From contig CM031602.1 of the NCBI GenBank assembly GCA_018398815.1, positions 98,900,857 to 98,964,856 of the forward strand: a DNA stretch of 64,000 nt. Direction: 5' to 3'. The position numbers and the translations under genes are program-made. Positions within the stretch are counted from its first letter, which is position 1. Each line of letters starts with the position of its first letter. The DNA is from Conus ventricosus (lineage: Eukaryota; Mollusca; Gastropoda; Neogastropoda; Conidae). Below are positions 1 through 10,840 of this stretch, piece after piece. The notes beneath the pieces were generated by a model that was given only the letters and a program-made list of their open reading frames with translations, did not search any database and was not told the origin of the DNA.

Positions 1-466
1 TGCAAGCATGGACAGCTAGTGGCCAACGTGGACATTGTCCACAGAGTGTCCATATCACACTGCATAAACGATAGCTAGTGATCACCCGTGACGTGTCCAC
101 AGAGTGTCAGCATATCACAACACAACACTGGCCATTGTATCATATGATCTATGGTCACTGTGGACAGTGTCCACAGAGTGTCAACATATCACAACACAAC
201 AGCTGGCCATTGTACATGATGTTCTATGGTCACTGTGGACAGTCGCCACTAATGAACATAGCACAACAGCCAGCAATTGTCTGAGATGTTCCACAACACA
301 TACAGGTGAATGGACACAAAGGCTGACTCAATCTGTTCTGCTCATCAAGACTGAGCGCTATCCAAGCACAACACTGCTCATTTTTCTCCGATTCAAACAA
401 CACCTTACCGTCCCAGCAGATCTTACGCCGCCATGCTGGAACCATTCAGACAGAGGCATTACATTC
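1..466. repeat. End of the inverted 57-bp minisatellite (left arm) and flank
   Basis: Several diverged units with the core 'gtggacagtgtccac' or close variants and 'agcatatcacaacacaaca' alternate here. The same material lies in reverse complement at about 38280-38760, where the 57-bp array begins. From about 250 to 466 the sequence is the unique flank of that array, mirrored at 38280-38460. No gene is seen. Confidence 0.8.
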
Positions 467-575
467 TGTGTGTGGTGTGGTGTGTGCGTGGTGTGTGTGT
501 GTGTGTGTGTGTGAGTGTGTGTGTGTGTGGTGTGTGTGTGTGTGTGTTGTGTGTGTGTGTGGTGTGTGTTGTGCA
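467..575. repeat. (GT)n microsatellite
   Basis: An interrupted GT tract of about 105 bp. The right arm has the matching (CA)n/(GCAC)n tract at 38085-38268, which is longer and carries a GCAC block missing here. Confidence 0.9.
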
Positions 576-2185
576 CTTCATGGTTTTTTTAAATTTTATT
601 TAATCTTATTTTTATTGAACAACAATTCCAGGGTTCAACAGCTTTTGGCATGTTCACAGCTCTTTTGTGATTTTTTCCTTCAACCCCAACTTTTATTTCT
701 TTTTTTTCCTTAATTTTTTTCCTTTTATTTCCTTTTTTGTTTCTTTTTTTGGGTGGGGCTTGCGTCCTCCAATTTTTTCCCACCATCTTTTTTTTTTCTT
801 TCAATAAAAGTTAGGACGTGCTCACCATGCAATGTCTGCGTGTTTTTTTTTACAGACGGAACAGTTCATATGCTTTCCTAATGTTTCAACGTTTCATACA
901 AAGTGTCCTGGATTTATTCGGGTACAACGACGTGGTGTGGCAGGTAGTTCTAGATATGTAAAAGAGCATAGTCCACATGCTGTTAAAATCCTGACTTTTA
1001 CAACTGGATGCTTTTCAAACAATTCCTGTCTCAGCACGTTGCTAGCACATGAGGGAGCATGTGTGGGGTTCTCATCTGTTATCAGCTACAAACTGGTCTG
1101 GGATACTATTCAAAACTTTTTTAAATTCTAATTCATTGAGCATAGAGAGGTTTGCGTATTCCTTATTTTTTTTAAAGAGATCTCAAGTAACTCTCTTTTC
1201 ATATATTCTCCCCCCCTCCCCCCCTCCCCTTTTGTTGTTGTTGCAAACTTTTTGGAAATATTTTATTTACTGTTTGAGTATTTGACAGGAATGACACCAT
1301 GTTATCTATAACAAAAATAGTAATAAAATTAAAATAACGAAACACCAAGGTTTTTATCAAGTAAAACAGCAAGAAGCTTTCATCCTCTGACTATGATCGT
1401 TTTATTATCAAACAAAGAGAAATCAGTGTTTTACCTTCCTTTGCAAAATGTTTGTCCACAATCACAATCGACCTCTGGCTTCTGAGAAAAAACACATGCA
1501 AGGCTCGTATCTGCTGACTGAACCAACACTTCCCCGAGAATGAACAGAACTAACTCCTGTTAACACATCATCCCCAAAGCTGGAAAGAAGCTACTTTACA
1601 GGGGGGGGGGGGGGGGGGGGGGGGGGAATCGAAATGTTCGCATCTGCAAAAAACTCACCAATGCTGGAATCGGAGAACCTAAAACTTATAGCCAAAGAAC
1701 TAAAGTGAACACTTCTCCTTTTACCGGCTTTCTGACTTCGAACATTGTAAACCTCTCATTTCTGCCTGACACCAAACCGTGGGATACAAAGAATTTCCTT
1801 ATAAAGAAACTTCACTCACCAGAGAGGCTCCGCGGCGAGTGGTTGCCTCCCCTTTCACCACCACCCTCATCCCTGCATCAGCGCTGGCCAGTGTGATGAC
1901 TCACCAGTGGAGCCGTGTACTCTGAGTCGTAGCTCCGTCGGTACCTACAGTGGCAGAGAGGTCTCTACACTGTCTGGCTTATACTAATAGCAATAATACT
2001 ATCTATTACTATCTTTATTAATATGATTACCACCATGACTGTCTGTACATGCCCACCTGTAAAATTAGCATAACAAGGTGTACAGATTTCACAGAACAGA
2101 GACAGGTAAATGAGCCAAAAAGACAGCAACAGTGGGACATGGGATGATACTGAAGGAAGACGCAAAACAAGCAGTTTAATCACGT
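576..2185. other. Left-arm outer segment, non-coding, mirrored at 36485-38080
   Basis: Single-copy-looking AT-rich DNA with a G26 run at 1601-1626. It matches the reverse complement of 36485-38080 almost end to end, including a shared short reading frame (1705-1800 against the minus strand of 36971-36860). Neither copy has splice context or a recognisable protein, so I see no gene. Differences are mostly homopolymer lengths: G26 here against C16 at 37049-37064. Confidence 0.75.
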
Positions 2186-2220
2186 TTCTCTCTCTCTCTC
2201 TCTACCTCTCTCTCTTCTCA

Positions 2221-2257
<37 letters not shown>

Positions 2258-2277
2258 GTATATATATATATATACAT

Positions 2278-2323
<46 letters not shown>

Positions 2324-2340
2324 TACTTCACGAATCTCTC

Positions 2341-2402
<62 letters not shown>

Positions 2403-2408
2403 CTCTCT
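2186..2408. repeat. (CT)n-(TA)n-(CT)n compound microsatellite, 5' flank of LINE-A
   Basis: A (CT)n tract, about 65 bp of (TA)n, then (CT)n again. It abuts the 5' end of LINE-A directly. The equivalent place in the right arm (36389-36484) is (AG)n, next to a different LINE. Confidence 0.9.
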
Positions 2409-2878
2409 GGGAGTCTGAGCTGAGCAGTCATCGAGTGCAGACGTGTTTACAATTCGCATCCGTTTCCAGCTTCCTACGTTCTATGTGTTTACTGTTCACT
2501 ACGAGGCTTGTTGAGTGTTAATGATTTGACATGGCAGTAGACTTACAGAGCTATCGTTGTGCTATAGGTCAGTTTTGCTGCAACTTTTATCAAAATTATG
2601 ATTTAAAAAATGATGAAATCATTGTGCAGAGACAGTGGTTATGAACCGTTTGCAGGTCATGTGCACAATGGACAAGAAGTGGCAGGTTTGTTTGTGGCTG
2701 TTGCTGTCAACAATGATTCTGTTCAGCGCCCCTTTCTGCCTGCATATGACAGTGGTGTGGAGATGTGTTCAGGGCAAAGCGCAGTATGTATGATGACTTT
2801 CCTCCGTCTGCCGAGCATAATACTGTGACTTCTACTCCCCTCCCTGCCTTGATTCCACCCATACCCCTCATCAACTGA

Positions 2879-3683
2879 AATGTTCTCCCATTTCGTTCAT
2901 ATGATTTCCAGTGCTCCCCCTCCTATCTCAGATTTCTTTTGCTGAGATGTGGCGATATTGAGTCTAATCCAGGCCCTCTCAACATTCCTGAATTTGTCAA
3001 TGATTTAGAAGTGAAACTTAACAGTCAAAATGCACGATTAGAAGACAAACTAAATACTCTTATTGAAATGATGAGTACGGCCCGATCTCGCAACGAGCAG
3101 CTTGAAAAGAAACTCGATGCTATGGATAAAGAACTAAAACAAAACAGTACAGAAATACATACACAGCATCTTATGCTAAAGAACTACACATTGAGGTTGG
3201 AAGAGCAAGTACAGTCAAACAAAGAACATTTACAGGACATCCAAGGAAATCTTCATAACACAAACACCCGCCTCAAACAACTGGAAACTGCTGTAGAAAA
3301 TCAAGACAGGCTTTTACGACGCTCAAATCTGGTATTTATGGCATTAAAGAAGAAAAAGGAGAAACCATCCAGGGATGCATGTCCAACCGGTACAGTGTTT
3401 GACAAGAAACTTTCCGCTAACAAACTGGCAAGAGGAAGACATGGAAAGTGCTTATCGTCTGGTTCCAGCCCCGTTTGTCTAATCTCACCACGCCCCATCC
3501 TTGTCAAGTTCAGCAGATGGAGAGATGCCATGACCATCGTGAGGGACAGGATGGTAGGGACAGGATGTGGAGTCGGGAGGGACTTCGTGTTGGGGCTGAT
3601 CTGACCAGGACACAGAGGGACAACCGTGCTGTATCTCAAGAAGCAAGGAAAGCATGCATACTATAAGAATGAAGACTTATAGT
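2879..3683 (+). pseudogene. LINE-A ORF1: 2A motif, coiled coil and RNA-binding-like region, frameshifted
   Basis: The open frame starts after a stop at 2876-2878, and no in-frame ATG precedes the 2A motif, so the true start is lost or upstream. After LLLRCGDIESNPGP (2936-2977) comes about 110 residues of Leu/Glu/Lys/Gln-rich heptad-like sequence, a coiled coil (roughly 2990-3310). Then 'RRSNLVF' opens a region that in LINE ORF1 proteins is an RRM-like chaperone domain. The frame shifts near 3330 (the better reading becomes YGIKEEKGET) and again near 3590; the last plausible codons are HAYYKNEDL followed by a stop at 3681-3683. Known ORF1 proteins bind element RNA and act as chaperones; that role is inferred here. 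Confidence 0.75.
2936..2977 (+). promoter_or_regulatory. 2A ribosome-skipping motif in LINE-A ORF1
   Basis: Codons 2936-2977 read LLLRCGDIESNPGP, a perfect match to the 2A core D-[VI]-E-x-N-P-G-P with the usual upstream Leu/Cys-Gly. In 2A peptides the ribosome fails to form the final Gly-Pro bond and restarts at Pro, here between 2974 and 2975. This releases a short N-terminal peptide from the rest of ORF1. 2A motifs are known at the N-terminus of ORF1 in some APE-type LINEs, where some act as exported signals. Activity here is inferred. Confidence 0.85.
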
Positions 3684-4740
3684 GAAAGATTCCCATGCCA
3701 CCCCCCAGCGTTTTTCTGGCAGGATATCCAACCAGCCACCCATTGACTCTCTGCCTCCCACTAGTGTACTGCTGCATCCTGCTCTAAAGCAGCAGCAGAA
3801 TCACCATGCCAAAGGAGCTCTGCCGGATCCGGCCGACACGGCTCCCTGAGAGAAAATGGTGAGAACACCAGTCAGCACCAGAACACCAGTCACAGTGTCA
3901 GCCTCGGTCAGCCTCTGTGTGAAGTCACCCTCAAGCAGCCCCAGCAGGACATCACCCTGAATCAGTTTCCATGTGATGTCATCTCCAGTCAGTCCCCTAG
4001 CGATGTGTTGCCGGTCAGCCTCTTCATGGGGTTGTCACTGGTCAGCCCGAGTCTGAATGTTTTAACATTCAGTCCTCAGCAGAAGCTACCCAGAGTCAGT
4101 CCTTTCATGACGTCATTCCGAGCTAGATCCTCCACATGTTATCTCCAGTCATCCTCTGCAAGAACCCACTCCAGTAGACCCCCTCATGACGTCATTCCTG
4201 GTCATCTGCATCATGGTGTCAACCAGATCTTACACCATGTCGACGCCTGTCAGCTTCAGGCTGGTGTTTGGCCTTGGTACTGACGCTGACACCTCAACCT
4301 CAACTCCAGAGGAAGGTGCCAAACTTGACCCTACCACTTCATCACCTGCTGTCACCAGTTCCTGGCGCTGTTCCCCTCGAGGTTTTGGGAGAGGTTCTCC
4401 CCTACCAGTACCCCACATCAAGACACGCCATCGAAAAATGTAGGTGTGGGTGGAAGGGGAGGGTAAAGGCAAGACTATGGGTTCACGTCAACCCAAACCT
4501 AAAACGGTTCATGATAGTCAGCCGTCACCAGTGTTGACCAGAAGCCAGTCTAGCAGTGGACAAACTTCTTCCTGTCCAAAGCAGCAAAAGCTCCCTAGTG
4601 ATTGGCACTGTAGTCAATCCACAACTGAGGACGCTGATGAATGTGACAAATGAAGGTCAGGCCAAAGCCCTTTAAACATTAATAAAGTTCATGTTTCTAA
4701 CGTTGGGACCAGTCAATCGTCAAAAATAGACCGTTTACAG
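3684..4740 (+). other. LINE-A inter-ORF region, repetitive and non-intact
   Basis: Short loosely repeated phrases such as 'ccagtcag' and 'gtgatgtcat' recur from about 3860 to 4250. Several short frames rich in Ser, Thr and Pro overlap, none with a recognisable domain. It may be the decayed C-terminal tail of ORF1, since LINE-C has a comparable Ser/Thr/Gly-rich stretch in the same place (18740-19190). Confidence 0.5.
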
Positions 4741-4769
4741 ATTAAAACATGTTGATGATAAAAATTTAC

Positions 4770-7700
4770 TTTCTTTTGCGGTCTTTAATATTGAAGGATT
4801 TTGGAGTATTACTCAAGTGTTGGATTTGTCTTTTTTTGTAAATAGCTATGATATTTGTTCTTTTGGTGGAAACCTTCATCGTAACTTTACCAGAATCATT
4901 TTTCCCTACTCATAAGATATTTATTTCCCCTGGTGTAAAGGTTTCAGACAGTGTCCATGGTCGTCTGTCCGGTGGTGTTATCATTCTCGTGAGAGACAAA
5001 CTTGTTAAATATGTTGAAAGACTGAATATTGAATATGACAACATGATTGCTCTGAAGCTGTCTCATAAATTATTAGGTACAAACACTGATTGTTTGTTGT
5101 TAGGAGTTTACTTGCCACCGACCAAAATTCTGTGTATTATGCTGAAACAAATATATACAATGGAGTTTCTATGCTGGAAGACTGCCTCTTTGAACTAATT
5201 AGGTAAATGGTGATTTGCCACTGATTGTATTTGGCGACCTTAATTCAAGAACTGCTCTGTTAATGCCAGTAGTTCTGACCCTGTGGACGAAATGTGTGAT
5301 GTGGTGTCCCATGTTGACTCCACTGTTCACACAGTTCGGATGAAAGTATAACTAGGGAATCAAGAGATGCTACTACGAACTCTTTTGGTCGTTTTTGATC
5401 ACTGTGTGTGAATGTTTGGTTTGTCTATTGTAAATGGCTTGCGAGTATTAAAATTTCAGGCGATTTTACGTATATTTCTCCAACCGTAGCAGTGTTCTAG
5501 ATTACTTCATAGTTTCACGTGGGTTACTTTCTCGATGTGCCGACTTTAACATAGTTTATAAAGTTGAATCTAAACATGCAGTGGTGATTTTAGCTTTTAC
5601 GATTGACAGTAATGGATGTGTTGTAGAAAAAGAAGTTAATAGGACTACTATTTCGAAGTATAAATGGGAGGATCAAAAAACATGCTACGTTTCCCGCTTT
5701 GATGCAAACCGAGTATGTCCAAGGTCTGTTGAAGGAAGCAACATTTTTAATTGAGTCTGATGTAACCTTGCCTTGTGCAGACTTCATGAGTGTTTCAGAT
5801 ATGCTGGGAATGTATGAAGAAAACTATATTCCTTGGAACCGAGAAAAATAGGTCTGGTTTGACCTTGAGTGCAAACAAAGCAGAAAATTGTTAAGAATAG
5901 ATTTACACAGGAGTTCAAGATCCCATAATGATACGGACAGGGCAGCATATGTGCGAAGAGAACAGCCTATAAGGAGTTAATTAGCAAAAGAAAAAAGCCA
6001 TAAAGAGAATATCATAATGTCTTTACAAGATAATTTGAAGAATCCAAAGAAATTCTGGGATACATTCGATCTGTCAAACCTAAATCTACCCAACCAATGA
6101 TTTCCATTGAAGATTGGTATAACCACTTTAATAATGTATTTAATGGTGTTGCAAATGAAAATGCTCTGGGCAATGTTGGTAGCGATCGTTTTGAATGTGT
6201 CTCCGACGCTGATTTTGATATTAATATTGTCCTCCTAAACGAGAGAATATCTGTAATGAAATTAAAAGTGCAATCAAAGCATTAAAGAGGCAAAAAGCGA
6301 CTGGACCGGATGGTATGCTAGGAGAATTTTATAAATACAGTGTTGTATTATTGTACCTTTCTTGATTAAATTTTTCAATCACATTTTTGACAATGGCCTG
6401 TATCCAGATGAATGGTCCTTGTCAATCTTACACCCTGGTATTTAAGAAAGGGGATATGAACGTGCCTGACAACTACAGGGGAATCTCACTGCTGAATGTA
6501 TGTAGCAAATTGTATAGCTTTGTGTTAAACAAAAGAATTACTAACTGGATCGATGATAACAAAATAATCGGTGAAGAACAAGCTGGATTTAGAGCAAAGC
6601 ATAGTACCTCTGATCATGTTTTTACGCTCATGGCACTGATTCAAACAGCTTGTAAGACATCGGAAACTGTATGTTGCTTTTATTGATTTCCGTAAAGCAT
6701 TATGATACGGTTCATAGAGAGAAACTATGGAAAACTTTAGGCAACAATGGATTAAAGGAAAAATTGCCTGGGCAATAGAAAGCATGTACGCTGTTGTCAA
6801 GACTCGTGTTCGGGCAGGTGGTGATATATCTGAAATTTTCTTCTGCCCACATGGCCTTAAGCAAGGTGAAGTATGCTCTCCTGTCCTGTTCTCCTTGTTC
6901 ATTAATGAACTAACTAAGGATGTCATCAGTAATGGTAGACAATGGAATTCAGCTGTATCCTGATATTGTAGAACTTTTTATTTTGCTCTTCGCTGACGAT
7001 GTAGCATTATTTTCAGATAGCGTGGTAGGTCTGCAGACACAACTGAATATACTTTACAACACGTCTAAGCGCCTAGATCTGATAGTTAACCTGGAGAAAT
7101 CTAATATAGTTGTTTACCAGAAACGGTGGCTATCTTTCCATGAATGAAGAATGGTATTTTGGAGAAGAAAAGTTAAAAATTGTGAGCATGTACAAATATC
7201 TAGGAATATATCTAACAACAAAGCTATCTTTTCAGCCTACATTACGAGATCTCGCAGATCGCGCTAAAAAGGGTATTTGTGTTATTATGAAACTTCTATG
7301 GTCCATTGGAGAACATTCTCCAAACATATTCTTGAAAATGTTTGATTGCCAGACTCAGCCAGTTTTGACGTACGGCTCAGAAATTTGGGGACTGTCACAG
7401 GACCAAGAATGCATTGAAAGAGTGCATCTGTCTGCTTTGAAAAGGTTTATGGGTGTTCATCCAAAGTCTCCAAGACATTTAGTTTATGGAGAGATTGGAA
7501 GGTTTCCCCATTTTTGTCAACACATATTCTAGTGTGTTAAATTTTGGCTGTGGGTGGTATATAGAATGATGAATAGGTATCCAAAAAAGGCGTATAAAAT
7601 GCTTTTGTCCTTGCAGAGGCAAAACTATACCACTTGGGCCTGCAGAATTCGTAATGTTTTATATGAATTTGGTTTTGGTGTCGTTTGGGAGGCACAGTGT

Positions 7701-8093
7701 AGTGGAAGCATTAATTTTGTTTATGAGAGAATTCAAACAGAGATTGATAGATTGTTATAATCAGAATTGGCATGCTTCCTTGCAGTCTCACACGAATTTT
7801 ACAGTGTTTATTCGCAATTCAAGAGCACATTGATTCTCAGCCCTTCTATGTATCTTGTTAAGAATGTACAAATTCGAAGAACATTTGCAAGATTTCGGAT
7901 TGGAATGTCTCCTCTGAAGTCACATTTCTTACAGTATATAGAGAACAGTGTAATGATAAATTATGTCCATTCTGCAGAAACACACCAGAAAATGAATTGC
8001 ATTTTGTTCTTGTATGTCCTCCTGTACGATGAAATAAGAAACGAATTTATTCAGCCCAAATATTCCAATAAGCCATGTATGTTTAAATTCTAA
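4770..8093 (+). pseudogene. LINE-A ORF2: APE endonuclease plus reverse transcriptase, many frameshifts
   Basis: ORF2 nicks target DNA and copies element RNA at the nick. Endonuclease landmarks are 'VETF' (near 4867, catalytic Glu), 'GRLSGGVIILVRD' (near 4965), 'FGDLNSRT' (near 5230) and 'LDYFIVS' (near 5490). The usual C-terminal SDH reads S-K-H. RT landmarks are 'KATGPDG' (6295), 'PDNYRGISLLN' (6466), 'GEEQAGFRAKHST' (6572), 'AFIDFRKA' split by a shift near 6690, 'GLKQGEVCSPVLF' (6853) and the catalytic FADD at 6989-7000. Downstream, 'KYLGIYLTTKLSF' (7190) and the C-terminal region run in changing frames to about 8093. At least eight frame changes are needed. Confidence 0.85.
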
Positions 8094-8222
8094 CCTACTT
8101 ATGTCAAGTGAAAACGAAGGTGTTGTTTACGGTTATCTAATTTTGTTTACAAAGCGTTAAAACTTAAGGATGCAGTTTATTCAGTTGAAATGATTCTTGT
8201 TGTGCTATTGCTCCCATGTTAT

Positions 8223-8272
8223 GGCCAGAGGCCTGACATTAAAACATTTTTGACTTTGACTTTGACTTTGAC
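8223..8272 (+). other. LINE-A 3' terminus: hairpin plus (CTTTGA)n tail
   Basis: A GGCC-AGA-GGCC hairpin (8223-8233) is followed by 'attaaaac' and then about 3.5 copies of a six-base repeat (8251-8272), which ends directly at (CT)n. In L2-type LINEs such 3' structures are what the reverse transcriptase recognises; that is inferred here. LINE-C has the same GGCC/GGCC hairpin. Confidence 0.75.
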
Positions 8273-8340
8273 TCTCTCTCTCTCTCTCCCTTCTCTCTAT
8301 CTCTCACACTACACACACACACGCACACACAATACAGGTA
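8273..8340. repeat. (CT)n-(CA)n microsatellite, 3' flank of LINE-A
   Basis: A CT tract followed by a CA tract; mirrored at about 31890-31990 in the right arm, where the order is (GT)n then (AG)n. Confidence 0.85.
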
Positions 8341-8413
8341 TACACACAAGCACAGGCACAAAGATGCATAAACACAAACACAGGTCCTCCAACACTAAGA
8401 AGCAGAACTTCAC

Positions 8414-8588
8414 TTGGAATCATCAAAGAGCTCTGCTCCGTGGCTGCCACATTGTCCAGGGGATGGGCCAAAGCACTCATCCCACCACGCCAGTTTGACC
8501 GCTTCACAGATGAACGCTGAATGATGGCATAGGACGTGTCTGGAGGCAAGAAGATCTTGGAGTTGCGGTTCAGCACCCGGATTACGTC
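8414..8588 (-). pseudogene. SPATA18: Inverted, damaged copy of the third SPATA18-like exon
   Basis: On the minus strand, acceptor 'gatgcag' precedes DVIRVLNRNSK and the segment ends at 'gattccaa' followed by 'gtgaag' (weak donor). It is the reverse complement of exon 31650-31822 with differences: an extra Phe codon (KIFLPP against KILPP), a one-base loss after 'attcag' that shifts the frame, and further changes near 'ctggcgtggtggg'. It is either a diverged duplicate or the other haplotype with assembly errors. The two upstream exons would fall inside the adjacent gap, since 9784-10783 corresponds to 25.9-30.5 kb of the right arm. Confidence 0.7.
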
Positions 8589-9078
8589 CTGCATCAGTCA
8601 ACATTCAGACACACCACTGAGGTGAAGGAAACACAGCGGAAGGGCACTCAGTGCTGTACAACACGGAATGTTTTGTGTTTCTATATCTATCACAGTCCAT
8701 ACCCTCAGGTTTAAAACAGACCTAAAATCATCTTTTCAGACAGTCGTTCACCTAAAACACCCCCGCATTCTAAACGTAATTACCAATGTATTTTTTGTTT
8801 TCTAATTCTATTTTTCTTTCTATGTGAGTGTGTGCATGTGTATGTGCATAGACATGTGCGTATGTATGTGTATTCATATATGGAGGGTATGTGCATAGAC
8901 ATGTGGTATGTATGTGTATTCATACATGGAGGGCTGGGGTCAGGTTGTAGGCCGCTGTATGCAAGTTGGTGTGTATGTGGATATTTGTGTGTACGCAGTG
9001 GTGATGGGGTTGGGGTGGTGGTTGGGGGTGGGGGAGGAAGGGGGGCCAAGGCATTGCAACAAAGGTGTGGGGAAGAGG
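8589..9078. other. Left-arm intronic DNA, TG-rich, no gene
   Basis: Mirrors 31200-31649. A loosely repeated 'tatgtgcatagacatgtg' phrase (8840-8920) and a G-rich stretch (9000-9045) are present. Reading frames here are low-complexity. Confidence 0.65.
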
Positions 9079-9198
9079 GAACGGAGTGTGAAAGTTGGAC
9101 AGCAGGAACGTGCCAGCAGTTGGAAGACAATGTGAAGGGAAGGGAGTGTGAATGTTGGACAGCAGCGACGTGCCAGCCAGTTGGAGGACAATATGAGT
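9079..9198. repeat. 62-bp minisatellite, 2 copies (4 in the right arm)
   Basis: Two units carrying 'ttggacagcag' and 'gtgccagc'. The same unit occurs about four times in inverse orientation at 30969-31204. Confidence 0.85.
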
Positions 9199-9505
9199 GC
9201 ATATTCAGTCACATTGTAAAGCGCTCTGAGATGCCATAAAGCCCTTCAGAAAGATCCCCATATTCAGTCACATTGTAAAGCGCTCTGAGATGCCAATAAC
9301 GCCCTTCAGAAAGATCCCCATATTCAGTCACATTGTAAAGCCTCTGAGATGCCATAAAGCCCTACAGAAAGATCCCAATATTCAGTCACATTGTAAAGCG
9401 CTCTGAGATGCCATAAAGCCCTACAGAAAGATCCCCATATTCAGTCAACATTGTAAAGCACTCTGAGATGCCATAACGCCCTACAGAAAGATCCCCATAC
9501 TGTCA
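9199..9505. repeat. 59-bp minisatellite, 5 copies (1 in the right arm)
   Basis: Five near-identical units starting 'gatccccatattcagtcac' and containing 'aaagcgctctgagatgcc'. The right arm has a single unit, inverted, at about 30896-30960. Confidence 0.9.
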
Positions 9506-9783
9506 TGGCAAATACTGTCAGATTAAAATAAACAGCAGTGACAACAACAATAACACAACATGGAGAAATATAAGAGAAAATAAGCAATATCAAAAAAGAT
9601 TATAAGAAAGAAAGGAAAGATAGACTGGAACAAAAGGAAGATAGAGAGAGAAAAGGACAACAAAAAGAAAGAAGGGGAGAAGGAAAAGAGAACAAAATAG
9701 ATGAGAAGAGAGAGAGAGAGAGAAAGAGAGAAAAGAAGGAGAGAAGAAGAAGAAGAGAGAGAAGAAAAAGAAGACAAAGAAAA
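9506..9783. repeat. A/G-rich tract running into the gap
   Basis: From 9511 the sequence mirrors 30700-30890; from about 9600 it turns into AGAA/AG-rich low-complexity DNA ending at the gap. Confidence 0.8.
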
Positions 9784-10783
9784 NNNNNNNNNNNNNNNNN
9801 NNNNNNNNNNNNNNNNNNNNNNNNNNNNNNNNNNNNNNNNNNNNNNNNNNNNNNNNNNNNNNNNNNNNNNNNNNNNNNNNNNNNNNNNNNNNNNNNNNNN
9901 NNNNNNNNNNNNNNNNNNNNNNNNNNNNNNNNNNNNNNNNNNNNNNNNNNNNNNNNNNNNNNNNNNNNNNNNNNNNNNNNNNNNNNNNNNNNNNNNNNNN
10001 NNNNNNNNNNNNNNNNNNNNNNNNNNNNNNNNNNNNNNNNNNNNNNNNNNNNNNNNNNNNNNNNNNNNNNNNNNNNNNNNNNNNNNNNNNNNNNNNNNNN
10101 NNNNNNNNNNNNNNNNNNNNNNNNNNNNNNNNNNNNNNNNNNNNNNNNNNNNNNNNNNNNNNNNNNNNNNNNNNNNNNNNNNNNNNNNNNNNNNNNNNNN
10201 NNNNNNNNNNNNNNNNNNNNNNNNNNNNNNNNNNNNNNNNNNNNNNNNNNNNNNNNNNNNNNNNNNNNNNNNNNNNNNNNNNNNNNNNNNNNNNNNNNNN
10301 NNNNNNNNNNNNNNNNNNNNNNNNNNNNNNNNNNNNNNNNNNNNNNNNNNNNNNNNNNNNNNNNNNNNNNNNNNNNNNNNNNNNNNNNNNNNNNNNNNNN
10401 NNNNNNNNNNNNNNNNNNNNNNNNNNNNNNNNNNNNNNNNNNNNNNNNNNNNNNNNNNNNNNNNNNNNNNNNNNNNNNNNNNNNNNNNNNNNNNNNNNNN
10501 NNNNNNNNNNNNNNNNNNNNNNNNNNNNNNNNNNNNNNNNNNNNNNNNNNNNNNNNNNNNNNNNNNNNNNNNNNNNNNNNNNNNNNNNNNNNNNNNNNNN
10601 NNNNNNNNNNNNNNNNNNNNNNNNNNNNNNNNNNNNNNNNNNNNNNNNNNNNNNNNNNNNNNNNNNNNNNNNNNNNNNNNNNNNNNNNNNNNNNNNNNNN
10701 NNNNNNNNNNNNNNNNNNNNNNNNNNNNNNNNNNNNNNNNNNNNNNNNNNNNNNNNNNNNNNNNNNNNNNNNNNNNNNNNNNN
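9784..10783. other. Assembly gap, exactly 1000 N
   Basis: A placeholder length. Comparison with the right arm predicts that about 4.7 kb (equivalent to 25.9-30.5 kb, with two SPATA18-like exons) is missing here. Confidence 0.95.
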
Positions 10784-10840
10784 TTCTCCTCTCTCTCTCT
10801 CTCTCTCTCCTCTCCTCTCTCTCTCCCTATTTCTCGCTCT
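10784..10840. repeat. (CT)n after the gap
   Basis: A CT tract that mirrors the (AG)n at 25806-25905. Confidence 0.85.

Larger units (their letters stand above)
2409..8272 (+). mobile_element. LINE-A: APE-type non-LTR retrotransposon, near full length, decayed
   Basis: About 5.9 kb running from a (CT)n tract to a (CT)n tract. In order it has a 5' UTR (2409-2878), ORF1 with a 2A motif and coiled coil (2879-3683), a repetitive Ser/Pro/Val-rich linker (3684-4740), an APE-like endonuclease (about 4770-5550), a reverse transcriptase (about 6240-7150) and a C-terminal region to about 8093. The 3' UTR ends in a hairpin and (CTTTGA)n. ORF2 is split into many frames, so the copy cannot be active. The element is absent from the equivalent site of the right arm. 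The RT resembles LINE-C closely ('VELFILLFADD' in both). The clade is probably in the CR1/L2/jockey group; I cannot place it more exactly by eye. Confidence 0.85.
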
